Assembly (NCBI GenBank): GCA_002786025.1
Contig: NHNW01000043.1
Location: 186,001 to 250,000, forward strand
DNA length: 64,000 nucleotides
Reading direction: 5' to 3'
Source: Zasmidium citrigriseum
Taxonomy: Eukaryota > Ascomycota > Dothideomycetes > Mycosphaerellales > Mycosphaerellaceae
Shown here: positions 1-12,457 of the stretch, in pieces
Layout: each line of letters starts with the position of its first letter
Position numbering within the stretch: the first letter of the stretch is position 1
The notes under the pieces: model-generated
The model's database searches: none
What the model saw: only the letters and a program-made list of their open reading frames with translations
What the model was told of the DNA's origin: nothing
Made by a program: the position numbers and the translations under genes

Positions 1-1618
1 TGACCAAAGTCCTCCACGGACGCTCAGCACTGTCCTTGGCTCTTCAATTCGTACTGTTCTCGAGCGCTGATGTGAGCGGGCAGCTGCATCTGCAAGATCG
101 TTTGCTGAGAGATGCTGCCGTTGCAGCCGGTGAGAGTTGCGATGTTGGCGACGAGGAGTTCCAGTGGCAGTTGATCAGCAGCAGATAAAAGGGATCGTCG
201 TGAGTATGCTGCTGCTGCTGCGTTAGCGGAAGTATGATGACTGTTGCTGTGGACGGTGTAGCTCCGCACAATGTCGTCGGCCAGGCACAGATCTTGATTG
301 TTGCGGCTGACCATGATAGCATGTTGATCGTTCTGATTCAAGGCTTCATCTCGGACGAATATTAAACCTGAATATGGCTTGCTGCTTCCATCACCCTTCT
401 CCCTACAGGTTCCACATCCCTTTCCATATGTCCGACGTCTTCAAAGCGGTGTACCAGGACGATGAACCCTTGCAGCGTGCAGCATCTTAAGGCCTTATAA
501 AGCCACTCAAAGATCTGTCATTGCCGTTGCTGATAGTTTGCGCACGCTTGCGTAAAATGGAAAGCTGGAAGCCAGTTCGCGCCTTTACTGGCTGGGTGGG
601 AAAGTCGATAAGCGGATGTCGTTCGTCGACTCTTGAATGGTCTGTTCTCGTACGAGGGGTGCATACTCATGTCATGCTGGTGGAAGATGCGAGTCGTGAG
701 TAGAAGAGGCTTTTGAAGTGGTCCTGGTCGCGGCGGCGCGAAAGGATCTTGCGGATTGGTGTGCACAGCCGTGAACTGGGTACGCTTGCGGAAGTCGCTG
801 TATTACTTGTGCCTAGGAGGCATTCCAGAGGTATTGGTGTGCATGGTCTTAGGTGATGGTATATTGTTGTTCGTTGTGCCTCTGAGCGTGAGAGCACCGC
901 CAAGGTTTGAAGCCGAAGCAGAAAGGGAAGGTGCGGCCAGGCTTCGCCAATATTTTCCGATCAATTCGTGCAAAAGCGATGTCGATCGTGTGCAATTCAT
1001 CATGGCCGTCTTCGAAGACTTGATTATTTTGGTGTCCGCTCAGCATAGTAGCTTCACCCATTTGTGACGAAGATGAGGTGTGGGTGGCTGTGGAGACGGC
1101 CAGCCCATCGTAGAAGCTGAGGCGATCGATATCGAACAGCAACGAAATCGAAGTCAGTGCAAAAGCAAAAAGGTAAAGTCACATCTGACGTACCAAATTT
1201 CGCAAGATACGATCGAGCAAAGCGATATTTGACTCACCTCACACCAACATACACACAAAAGGAAACCAAAAAGGCAAAAAAAGAATCTCATGTCACTCGG
1301 TGACTCGTATCGATCAGATCGATGTGCTTCACTATTCAACTGTTAGCCGGTTCTTCCAAATATTCTATCTAATCTATCTACGGCGGCAACCAGACGAGCG
1401 AGCAGATCGAGCAGAGCATTTCGAACCTGGGCTGTGACATGTTAGCGCAGAAGGTCAGCTCTTTCTATAGCCACTCGGCTACACCAACAAATTTTGGGGA
1501 GGGGGCTTCTTACTGGATGGTTGAACACACTGTTTTTTGGACATATGTAGACAAAACTCACCCCTCACTTCAACGCGGCCTTTGCGGGGGTGAAGTCGTC
1601 GCGTGAGCGGGAAGGGGC
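1..1618. other. No supported gene; low-complexity open frames
   Basis: No recognisable gene was found. A short GCT/CAG trinucleotide run near 205-222 gives a poly-alanine stretch in a minus-strand open frame (24-341). Further minus-strand frames between 518 and 1142 are rich in Ser, Thr, Pro and His and could be pieces of one low-complexity protein. I could not join them with acceptable splice sites in a consistent phase. The stretch is therefore recorded as intergenic or a decayed gene. Confidence 0.4.
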
Positions 1619-2358
1619 ATGGCGGTCGTGCCTGCCTACGCATACTGGGGAGGATGGATGAGGGCCAGGCAGGACTCTGGACAGCGACGGGGGTATTGCG
1701 CACGGTCTTTGAGAGTCGTTATCATCTTCAAGGTAAGATCTGTCTGTTATGTTCTTCATCATCTGATCAGTCGCTGATTCCAACCCCTTGCAGTGGAGAA
1801 ATGTCTTCCAGCACCATGCCCAGGAGGCAGCATTCGCAGCACATTACGAGGCCGGAGGTCAACACCAACTATACCAGACCGATGTCGACATCTTCCTGAA
1901 CATTATCTCACCCGCAACTTCATCATCACCCGCCTTGACGATCGCCAGTTCCTCGCTCGCCAGCAGACGTCCTTCACCACCAAGCCTACGACGCAGCCAT
2001 ATCACCCATCGACCGACCCAGAGACCACCACCAACGTCATACGACCTATATCAACCCTTCGGTGAGAGCCGTCTGCACCGCAACCTGCTCAATTGGCGAC
2101 ACGCCACCGACACCAATGCCTCCTCCTCGCGTCCCACACGGACAAGTCCACCTCCATGCTCGGCGTATCCTCGCACGCCCTTCAACAATAGTAGCCGTCA
2201 CCACAAACATCCACGCCCCACGGTCCCCCAGTACCACGGCCATCAAGCTCTTGGCTGCCGCCCGGCGCATTTCGTCATCCACGAACCGCGACTGTCAGCG
2301 CTTCCTACGCAAGATGAATCCAACGGCCACACGAACCCACCAGCGGCGCAGAGCGTAA
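1619..2358 (+). pseudogene. Frameshifted pseudogene, family not recognised
   Basis: A first exon opens at ATG 1619 (MAVVPAYAYWGG...) and ends at 1732. A well-formed intron at 1733-1793 (GTAAGA...TTGCAG) joins in phase to WRNVFQHHAQEAAFAAHYEA. That frame breaks near 1898. Protein-like sequence resumes one frame over (EHYLTRNFIITRLDDRQFLA and onward to about 2060), which fits a 1-nt deletion. It then moves again to the third frame (HARRILARPSTIVAVTTNIH, KLLAAARRIS) until a stop near 2358. The coherent intron and protein-like text in three successive frames argue for a once-functional gene. The family is not recognised and no function is offered. Confidence 0.5.
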
Positions 2359-2774
2359 TACACGCGAGTCTAGTAATCTGATAGCGACCGCACGGCGGAG
2401 ACAACTTCACGACCCAGCAACACCAACCGTCTTCACCCTCGCCACCATCTGTTTCGAGCGCCAACCTTGCATTTTAGGCGCACAACCACGAGACTTCAAT
2501 CAATCAAGACAAGAGGGAGAGGCAGGACGAGCAGAGGAGTGACACGAGAAAGAGAGCGAAAAGTCTCTGTTCAACAACATCATCGCAAGCTCAAGGTGCT
2601 GTAGGAGGACGGTTGGTTTGAAAGAGGAGGAGGAAACGATACAAACACATGAGTCTCCCCTGGATCTTCGTTTTCAACGTGCTAGTGACGGCCCACCAGC
2701 TCTAACACACTCGATATGCAATCTGCTGCCAGCTGTAATTCCTTGCGGGTTCTGTCGTCTTCCAGGACATCGAC

Positions 2775-3104
2775 TTGCCAGACGGAGTCAGGCACAACTG
2801 CATGAACATTGGCTTGTCCAGCTTTTCGCAACTGCAACCAAGCTTCCCCTCGAAGAAGATGGTCTGGATTCTGGAGCAGAGAGAAGTCAGATGGAATATC
2901 ATGAAGCACGAATGGAGAGCGGAAAACATGTTCAGTACTCTGGCGGATCTCATTCGAACGTTGGCAGGAAGGTATGGATGCTGGCAGGAAGCAACAACCA
3001 GGTACCCACGAGATGAAGAGGCGGCATCGATTAAGCGGATGGAGACATGCAAGATACACGCCTCCATAGTCCGTAGAGGACAGCTGAGACAATCTGTGCG
3101 ATAA
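2775..3104 (+). CDS. Weak hypothetical protein (possible C-terminal exon)
   Basis: The open frame reads plausibly as protein (e.g. FSQLQPSFPSKKMVWILEQR, then FSTLADLIRTLAGRYGCWQE) and ends in TAA at 3104. In-frame codons continue upstream to about 2732 without a convincing start. A short hydrophobic peptide encoded from ATG 2650 (MSLPWIFVFNVLVTAHQL, then a stop) looks like a signal peptide and could be an upstream exon, but no clean junction connects the two. Competing minus-strand frames overlap the region. The family is not recognised and the call is weak. Confidence 0.25.
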   Translation: MPDGVRHNCMNIGLSSFSQLQPSFPSKKMVWILEQREVRWNIMKHEWRAENMFSTLADLIRTLAGRYGCWQEATTRYPRDEEAASIKRMETCKIHASIVRRGQLRQSVR

Positions 3105-3899
3105 TCCACGGCAGTGCCAAGGCTACACGACCAAGCAGTCGCAACCAAATAAAGAAGTCACAGGCGTTCGCCAACCATACAACTTGGTCATCGCGAGCCG
3201 CAAACATTGCGAGGGTGTAATCTACCTTGAATGCGGTTGTATTGCCTGCCAGGCAGATGGACTGGCTCGCTGGCTAACGAACAAATCACAGCAACATCTC
3301 AGATGAGTCTCATATTCCACTCAATCACAACCGACAGTTCGGTGCTCCCTGGAAACAGTGACGACTGCTTCACTTTGGCCGCCAGCATTGACGAAAGAAT
3401 GGAGCGGAAACTTCCCGGCGGAGCACCTACTCGGAACAGGCTTCCAGTTGCGACTTTGAAAGAGACAAAATGCCTGGAATGACTGCGGCGGCTCAGATCC
3501 AACATCGCTGCACTCTCCGCTCCATCCCAGCCATCCCAGTCACCGTTCACGGGAATTCGGCATATTGGCTTGGTTGTACACACCTGACTCGGGAAACATT
3601 TGAAATCTCTCGTATTCTCTGCTAGTCGTGCGCGAGTCCACAAATGAAAACGGGTGATCGATCCAAAATCCTGGGGCTGTGGCAACTTTGGGAGGCAGGC
3701 TCTGAGGACAATATGCTGCCAGCAAGCAGCTGCTGGGCCTCAGCGCACACGCATGATTCCTCAGACAGGGCTTTGAGTGTATCATGTGCTCATTGAGGAG
3801 TTTCTTGGGCGTCGATGTCGGCCTTGTCAATTTGCGGCGTTCGGTGTCGTCAGGATAAGCTCACGGCGGGTAAGGCTATGAAAGTTTGCTGCACACGGC
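3105..3899. other. Intergenic, nothing supported
   Basis: Open frames occur on both strands (for example minus 3299-3685) but show no recognisable motif, no signal peptide and no splice pattern. I see no gene here. Confidence 0.4.
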
Positions 3900-4157
3900 A
3901 TGCAAGTGATCAGCAAAACGACGGCGGCAGTGCTGTTGACAATCGCACAGAATTTCACTCACATCTCAGCATCACATCAACCTATGCAGGAGGGAGTTGT
4001 CTTCTCTCCGTTACCTCAAAAGTCCTTCACGCCCGGCCCTCCCTACAGCAGACTTCCGCAACCTTTCCTCGACCACAAAGCAACCCTAGTTGCCGACATA
4101 CCACCGGCGAGAGCGCCACGCAGAGTCAACGAAAGATCATGGTTACCTGCGGAGTAA
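3900..4157 (+). CDS. Putative small secreted protein, 85 aa
   Basis: A single open frame begins MQVISKTTAAVLLTIAQNFT. It has a basic residue, a hydrophobic run and an Ala/Ser-rich stretch that could be a signal-peptide cleavage region. A Pro-rich tail with no transmembrane segment follows. It has no cysteines, which is unusual for fungal effector-type secreted proteins. A longer frame overlaps it (3815-4189), so the strand and frame choice rests only on the signal-like N-terminus. It lies tail to tail with the acid phosphatase remnant. The family is not recognised. Confidence 0.25.
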   Translation: MQVISKTTAAVLLTIAQNFTHISASHQPMQEGVVFSPLPQKSFTPGPPYSRLPQPFLDHKATLVADIPPARAPRRVNERSWLPAE

Positions 4158-4321
4158 GAGTACACTTGAAAGGGTCGAATGAGTTATGATCTGAGATCTG
4201 GGGCACAATCGCTTCGCTCTCACGCAATCTACAACTCTTCGTCAGCCAGAAACCGGCCCTATCTTCGAGGACGAGAAGTACCTCCACTGTCGCTCCGAAA
4301 CTCTCACTTCATGAGCCATTG

Positions 4322-5324
4322 CTACACCTTACAAGCACTCATCAAGTCCTTCGGAATGTACTCTCTCATAAAGCTCTCCAGTGTCTCAAGCGCACAGCCC
4401 TCAAACGAACACTTCAACGACGGATGAGCCGGCACAATCATCCCTTCATAATACATTCTCACCAGCATACCCTTCTGACTATGCCGCCAAAGCTCAATCT
4501 CAACGCTGGAGCTGAACGGCGGCCAAGGGAGATCTGGATCCGCAACCACAGAGAGGAACATGTCGAGAGAGGCATCATGGGCGGAGTATATCTCGAGCTT
4601 TGTGCTTCGGTCGGCGAAGGAAGCGATGATCTCTTCCAGCCAAGGACCAACTGCGAGCATCTTTGCTTCTGTGGCGTTGGGCTTCGAGCGGAAGACGTTG
4701 TGGTATGCGGACGTTCCAGGGATGGTCAAAGTCTGGATATCAGCTGCGGTCAAGTTTTCCTTGAGGCCAAGGTTATGGCAATAAGCTGCTGACGCTGTGT
4801 CATATAAGCCTTGGGTTGTGTTGAAGCCTTTGATCGAAGTGGTGTTGTATGCGGCAACGATCTTCTCCTGCAGGCCTGCATACGGCGCAAGTGTTGCTGC
4901 GTACTCCGAGGAGTTGGCATATGCCGACATGATAGCAGCCAGCTTGGGGCAAGCGGCGGTGTTTCCGATCTTTGTCTCGATCGAACTGGGCTTGACATCC
5001 ATGGTCAATGTCTGACCCGGTTGTCGATACTTCAGAGGATACATTCCCGCCATCAAGTTCTCGACGGACTCTCGGGTACGCCTGCATCGGATCAGTAAAG
5101 CACATTCCTGCTCTGACATGTCTTACCAGATGTACGTGTGGCTGATCTGGAAAGCCGAGCTCATCTCCTTTGGCAAGAAGCCAACTGCATCAACGTATAC
5201 CATTCGAAGGACCTGGCCAACGTAATTCATCCGATGGGAGCCGAGAGAAGTCAGCTGGCCGGCGTCACAATTGCCCTTCCAAAGAACGTAGCTGAAAGGC
5301 CCGTCGATGGTCGACTGCTCTTTC
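4322..5324 (-). pseudogene. Histidine acid phosphatase, 5'-truncated by retroelement
   Basis: This is the C-terminal part of a branch-2 histidine phosphatase (acid phosphatase/phytase-like, a phosphomonoesterase, normally secreted). The minus strand reads NCDAGQLTSLGSHRMNYVGQ, then VDAVGFLPKEMSSAFQISHT. A 45-nt intron at 5082-5126 (GTAAGA...TGCAG) joins in phase to RTRESVENLMAGMYPL. The C-terminal catalytic His-Asp motif is present in YSAHDASLDMFL, and NAT/NTT glycosylation-type sequons fit an extracellular protein. The N-terminal phosphohistidine motif (RHGxRxP) and signal peptide are missing: readable sequence stops at 5324, where the LTR begins. No matching N-terminal sequence was found beyond the element at 12608-13500. 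It is a dead gene fragment unless the missing exons lie elsewhere. Confidence 0.8.
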
Positions 5325-5470
5325 TGTTAATCGAAGAATGCTTGATTCGAGAAAACTATCTAAGGAGCGAGTGATCAAGCTAAATACAATAGAAATAAGG
5401 CAGTGCTAAGACTGTCTATAAGAGCGTAAGTAACTCTATGTAAGCCATGTGCTCTATTATCTACGACACA
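5325..5470 (-). repeat. 3' LTR of the copia element (little or no RIP)
   Basis: This repeat starts TGTTAATCGAAGAATGCTTG and ends about ACGACACA. It retains CpA and TpG dinucleotides (TACAAT, GGCAGTGC, GCCATGTG) that are mutated in its partner at 12458-12607. Alignment may extend a few bases past 5470. A 5-bp target duplication next to it (CTTTC at 5320-5324) is not visible at the other end. Confidence 0.8.
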
Positions 5471-8400
5471 CCCCTATAGAGAACATAGTAAAAAATAAGG
5501 AGCGTGTTGTTTAGAGAACGTTAGTATAGTCGTATATACCTAGTTACTAAATAAAGCGAGTGAATTTTATACTATCTAAAGCCTTCGTAAGTCCGTCTAT
5601 AGCTTACTTATTAGTAGATATCTACTATAGGGATACGATCTTATCGTAGATTACCTATCGAATAAAGTACTAGCGTCGCTTAATATACTTAGATCGAGTA
5701 TTAGTAGTTAGCTAGATAGAAAGATCTAATACTAGTTAGTTATTAGTATAAAGTGTTATTAGAAGTATATCTCTACCTTAGTAGTCGAGCTATTAGAGTA
5801 TACGCTAGATAGCGTACGATTCTTAGGCTATAACTATTATAGTAACATATTTAGCCTCTATTAATAATAGTATAACGATAGTCTACCTACTAGATTTCTA
5901 AGAGATTAGGCTATTAGCTATTTTAAAGAGGTATCTAGAGGTAGAGCGCTAAGTATCTCTATTATCTACGAAAGAGGAGTTAGTAAATACGTAAAGACTA
6001 AGATCTAGGCTAGGATCGCGAGATTCGTCTACCTAATATCGAATACTAAGTACTCGTATACCTTTAAGGTATCGTAGTAATCGATATATAGCGGCTATAT
6101 ATTTAGGTCTAGGATTAGAGCTATATCGAGATAGTAAACTAGTAGAGAAGGTAATATTAGGTCTAGTAATTATAGCTAGCTAAATAAACCTACTAATTAT
6201 TAACTAATACTTCTAAATATCGTTTCGTAGCGTAGTTATATTAAACTTCTAGAGTTAATAATTAGACTCGAGTAGAGTCTTAATTAATAAGTAGCTACCT
6301 ATATAGAAGTAGTCGAGGAGTTAGTCGATATAGGTAGCCTAGGTAAGGTAGAGTATACGCTAGGGCTAATCTCGAATAATATAGTATCCTAGGTACTAGG
6401 AAATATCGCCTATAGTATAAAGTCTAAAAGCGGCGGTAAGTAGATCCTCTATTACTTTTAGTATATTAGTACTCCTAGTAATAAGAAGAAGGTCGTCTAC
6501 GTAGATAACGATAATAGTATTAGATCTAGTATATTAGAATACGTAGCTATCGTTAAGGGTTAGTACGAATTTATAAGCCTATTATCTATAAGAATTTAGT
6601 AAACTCGGTAAACTAGAGGTAGAGTAACTATTTAAGTCTATATAGGGCTTAGAGAAGTAGATAAATATTAGAGTCGCTATCGATAAATCTATATAGCTAC
6701 TCTATATAGACTATTAGTCTATCTATAATAGTATTAAGAAAAGCTAGAACGATATTGTATTATTTATACTCTAGATCTTAGGCGGCGACTATTACGAAGA
6801 GTAGTTTAAGTAAGGTAGATTTAGCTATAGTAGCGAAGGTTTCGTTATAGTTAATACTAGCTTTCTACCTATTACTATATATAACCTATTAGGCTTTATA
6901 ACGGGCGGGCTTACTAAACTCGTCTAGCTTAATCTTAAATACCTAGCGGCCTTTAAGTACCTATATATCTTTAGGGATATCCTTACGGCTTACTAATCTC
7001 TAAGCTTTCTTTTTTTAGAGTAATTCGAGCTCCTTCTTATAAGCCTAAAGCTATTTCTCCTTCTCTAGGGAACGTATTACCTTATTCTATAAGTTCGGAG
7101 TAGAGACTAGTAGCGAGTTAATAGCGTTAACTAGAGCGTAAGTAGAGGCTAGAGGGAGGTAGATAAATTCCTTATTATAGTCGAATTTAAAGTTATAATC
7201 TACGAATATAAGTAAAGCCTTATAAGTAGGACTTAACTAGTTATTAGAGCGTCTTAATAAGCGTCTCGAAGGAGTCTAGGACGGGGTCGCCAACTTCTTT
7301 TATAATTAGAGGTAGAGAGGTATACTATCGAGTAGAACTACTCCTCTCTTACTACCCTTACTTTATATAGTAATACTTCTATTAGGGAAGAGGTAGTACT
7401 AAAGGTTAGAACCGCGTTATTCTAAAGCTACGGAATTAACCTTATAGAGTTTATAGTCTTTCTCTATAATATTAAACTTAGTAAGTAAGTTATCGCCTTT
7501 ATCCTATCTAATATATTTAATAGTTTCGTTTCTAAACTATTATATCGTAGTATCTAATATCTTATATTTTAGCTAGAGTCGATTAGTAATATAGTTATAA
7601 TATTGTTCCTTTTCTTTAAGAGTAACCTCTAGCTAGCGTTAATACTATTATCGAATTTCGGCGATAGTAAGTTAAAAATTATACTTAAGAAGGTCGCGAG
7701 TAGCTCTTCTAAGAAGGATCTCGAAATCGAACTCTAAGTACTAAATTAACTCGCGAAGCTAACGCTATTACTACTTCTAGCCTAAAGATAGTAAGTTACT
7801 AGGATAAGGCGGAAGTAGTAGTAGAGGTATAGGATTAAATTCTAATTTTTACGAACTACCTACTATACTTAGAGGAGTTAATCTAGTAATATAATTACGG
7901 ATAGTAGCTTATTAAGAGAACTAGTCGTCCGAGAATAAGTTTCGTAGAGCTTATTTAATATTAGGCTAGTTAATAGTATAGTTTACTAGCGTAGAAGGTT
8001 CCGCGATACCTTTAGAAGTCGTATTATTCTAATTATTAGGATCTACGGAGAGTTATTTATTAATACCCCTAGGATAAGAGATCTAAGTATCTAGAAGAGA
8101 AGAACTATCGAAAGTCTCTATTCTAGGTATATAAGTCTAGTTTTTATTCGGATCTAGGTTACGATACTCTATCTCTATAATAGATTTAGCGCTAAGTAAT
8201 ACGAAATCGTCGTTACTAGACTACGATAACGAGTCTTATAAGAGGTCGGCGTCTTTAGTATAGAATAATTCGTCGTCTTACCTAGGAATAGGATCTAGTT
8301 AATCCGATCCGTTATTATTACTAGTAAGACGTAGACGCCTAGTAAAGTTATTAGCTAGATTAGGTAGGTAGTTAGTTAAGGAGGCGCCTAATCCTAATAA

Positions 8401-11400
8401 CTTAGTCTTATAAGAGACCTTCTTAGTACGAGATTTATCTCGTCGTCTAGTAGAAGCTAAAGGTTAGTTTAATTAAGAAACGCCTAGGTCGCCTAAGTTA
8501 GAAGGTAGAGCCTAATCTTCTACGATCTTAACTATACTAGAGCGTACTATCTTCTATTCGTCTAGAAGCTATACTTTATAGATATTTCGGCCTTAATATC
8601 CGATAAGACGTCTAACCTTAGCGCGAGTATCGAATTTAGCTCCCTTTAGTACCTTCTTATTATAAACGTAGACTTTACTACTAAAGATACGAAGGTAGGA
8701 GAGGTTCGGGACTAGATTAGGCTACTTAAAGTATTAGGCTATAGCTTACTAAGGAGAGATCTATCTAAGAATACGAGAAGAAGTATAGTTAATAATATAG
8801 GTTACTATAGAGATAGCTTCTAGCTAAAGTCCCTTTAGAAGCTTAGAAGCGATTATTATCGTACGAGCTATTTAGAATATAACTTAGTTAGAAGCCTCGC
8901 TAACGCTATTTTAATAAGAGTTATAAGGCGTAGTAATATAGTATTCGATCCCGTTCTTAGTATAGAAGTCTTAGAGGTCTTTAATACTAAATTCGCTTCC
9001 TCTATTAATATAGAGTACCCTAGGTAGTCTACCTATAAGGTTCTTAATACGGGCGATATATTAGTAAAGTATAGGCCGAGTAGTATCCTTTTATCTAGAA
9101 GTAAATAAGTTACGTATTTAGGTATATCTATCTATAAATATAGTAGCGTAGCGTTAACTACCCTAGCCGAGAGTACTTATTAGGCCTATAGTATTAGTAT
9201 TAATCTTATCGAATAGTACCGTAGGTCTCTTTATAAGATTATAATTAACCTTATAAGTAGATTTCGATAATCCGTAAGCCTTATAGTTAGGTAAATATAA
9301 GATATTATTATATAGGATATAGGCCCCTATATTACCTATAAAGGTAATACCTAACTACTTCTTTTCGGAAGCTATCTTAAGTACTTACTTACTAATATAT
9401 CTAAGGCGTTAGTACTAAATATCCGCTAGTACCTTCGAGGACTTTACCTTTTATAAAGGGGAAGGGGATAGGGAAGAGTTAAGGTTCTATAAAGGTACTA
9501 GAGAGGTATAGTTAACTACTAGGATAGTTAGAGATAAGGCTTAAGCTTCTATACTTATAGCTAGTAGAGCTACTAGTACTAAAGCTAGACGTAGTTAAGG
9601 TAGTCTATTAATCGAGTAAACGGAAGCTACCTCTCCTTAGTTTATAAAGAGTATCTAGGTATTAGTCTAATAAAATAATCCCTTCTACTATAATACTTCT
9701 ATAGAGAGAAGATTAATAAATAGCTTCGGTATATATAGGACGTTAGAGAAGGTAACGGTATTAGATAATCTATCTATTCGTAAGGCGTAAACTTATATAT
9801 CGCCTATACTATAAGCGAAGACGTAGCTCTTACCGTATTAAATAGCTAGATTCGAAATACTCTTAAAGTTATAAAGCTTATTCCTATTATTATAGAAGTA
9901 CTATAATACGCTAGAATCGATAATAATATAGGCTAAGTCCGTAGCTATAAATATAAAGGATAGAATAGTAATATTAGCCTATATAACTAGTTCCTTAGGA
10001 GGGGCTAGAAGTCGACGATAATAGTCGTTAAAGAATTAGTAAGCTAGTATTAAGGGAGAAGATCCTCGAACTAGTATAAAGTCGGGACTATACTAGTAGG
10101 TAATACTATATTTATAGTAGAGTCTATAGAAGGGAGATTCCTAGAAGTTATATTCTAGAGTAAAATCTAGCTATAATATAGTAATAGTATCTAGGTCTTA
10201 TTTAAATCCGTATATAAAGACGCCGTATTAGTTAAACCGACTTCGGAGTCTCTCGTAGAAGAAGAATATATATTATAGTATAACTTTGTCTTCGTAGTAA
10301 GAGTTAGGAACGATTAGTATATAAATATATCTAAGGTAATAAATAACCTTAGTATACTCGCCTATCTAAATACTAGTATACTCTAGAAGTAGGAAGATAT
10401 TAAAAGTATAGAGTTCCTTAGTTAGGCTATCGAAGTAGACCTAGTAAAAGGTATAGTCTTTATAGAAGTAGTTAATAGTAGCGCTAGTATTAGATAGTAG
10501 AGGAGTCGGAGTAGTACTATAGTAGGTAGTAGAGTAGGAGTAGTTAGTAAAGGAGAAGGTAAGTAAGGTATTTCGCTATCGATAATAATATCGTCTACGA
10601 AGGCGTTAATAAAACTATTAGTAAGATCGTTATAGCTATAACTAATACGGAGGGCTAGAGGCGGAACTCGTTAAACGTTAAGTTACTCGAGTTACTAGAG
10701 TATTTCTCGTAATATTATTAGATCTAAGGAAACTATTTTATCCGTACTAAGATAATAAAAGGTAGTAGGGTCTATAGTTAAGAATATTTGCTTAGAGGCG
10801 AAGAAGTTCTAAATAGATCTATAGCTATTACTATATCCTCTAGTATCTCGTCTACTACTATAGCGACCTCTACGTCTATAGCTAGAGCCCTAAGTATAAG
10901 GTACTTTATTAGAGTAGAGTTTATAGTAGTTAGACTTACTATAGCCTTAGATTCCGTAGTACTTATATACGCCTATATATCTACTACTCTTCTTTCTAGA
11001 GTTACCTAGTCGTCTAGGTAGAGCTAATATAGAGCGAACTCGGTTATATTCTTAGGCTAGATAGGCGGATTATTATTCGTAGGTAGAGGTATTTTTATTA
11101 GTAAGATCGTATATTAGGGACTCGAGGCTAGGGAACTTAGTCTTTAAAGCTACCTTTATCTTAGATAGAGATAGGTTCTTAGACTAAGTTAAGGGATTAG
11201 AATTAACGTCGCGCTTAAAACTTCGTAGAGTTTAGCGGACGTTAGTAGCCTAGGTCGGAAAGAATAGAGTAATACGGTTAATAAAAGCGTAGATAGTAAT
11301 CTCGTAGTCGATATCGAGGTAGATAGTTATAGCCTCGTTTAGGATACTATAATACTTAGTATAGAACTAGCTAATATTATAGCTAGAGAAGGTATAGCTT

Positions 11401-12457
11401 TCGAACTTAGTATAGACGCTAAGGCGATATAAGATACTCTTATTTATAAAGCGTTCGTCGAGGTTATTAAGAACCTCTTAAGCCGTCGTAAAGTAGGTAA
11501 GCGTAATAGCGATAGATTTAGTAGTATTATTAATAAGGGTAGATTAGGCTAAGGCGTTAAAACGACGCTATTTAGTATTATCTTTCTTCTATTAAGGAGA
11601 AGACGAGTCGCTAGATAGTTTAGTAATAGTACTATTATAGTAGTCGAGGAGTCCGTTACCCTCTAGAATACCTAGTATCTATAGGCGCTAAACTTAGTAA
11701 TAAGCTACTTCGCGTAGCTTTAGAATTACGTTAAGGGCCTTATTAAGGCTAGCTATAGCTAGTATAGATATAGCGAAAGTAGTATTATTTTTATAGAGTT
11801 TAAAATAATATTAATAAATAGTATAAAAAGAGCTTAGAGGATAGTTAAAACTATAGCTAGAGCTTATATCTAGTAGGCGGTTAGTTCTAAAAGTGTTAGA
11901 ATAGAAGTCTAACTAAACGAACTCCTTAAAGGAGGTTATTAGTAGTTATATCCCTATCGACTAAGATAGAACTACTTCTAGAGCGTTCGATAACGCTTCT
12001 AAACGGGAGGCTATAATATTAAAATATAGTATAGTAGAAATAATATTTCTTCCTAATTAGTAATATAAATCGTATAAGCTACTATCTTAGTAGTTTAAAG
12101 CTAAAGTAATATAACTAAATTTAGAGAATTTAGAGCGTAGGGCTAAGCCTAGATCGTTAGTATTCTAGCTCGCTTTATAACTTACGTATTATAGTAGTAG
12201 TAGTAGATATTACTATAATCTATCGTAGCTTATATTATAAGTAAGGTGTATTAAGATACGTAGGTAGTAGTAGGGTATAAGGTAGTATCCGCTATCCGCT
12301 AGGTACCTATATAATACTCGACGGTTTAGGTAAAAGAAAAGAGTAGGAGTATATATAGAAAAGGAAAGATAATATTATAAAGATAAACTTAATTAGAGTA
12401 GGTATAGTAGAGTAACTAGCTAGCTAAGCCGAGTTATAAACGCGAGGGCTTATAATC

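Noticed and set aside
10788..11009. Short open frame inside the retroelement (Ile/Ser/Thr-rich)
   Set aside because: It is on the plus strand, opposite to the element's genes, and its composition is a direct product of TA-rich RIP-mutated sequence.
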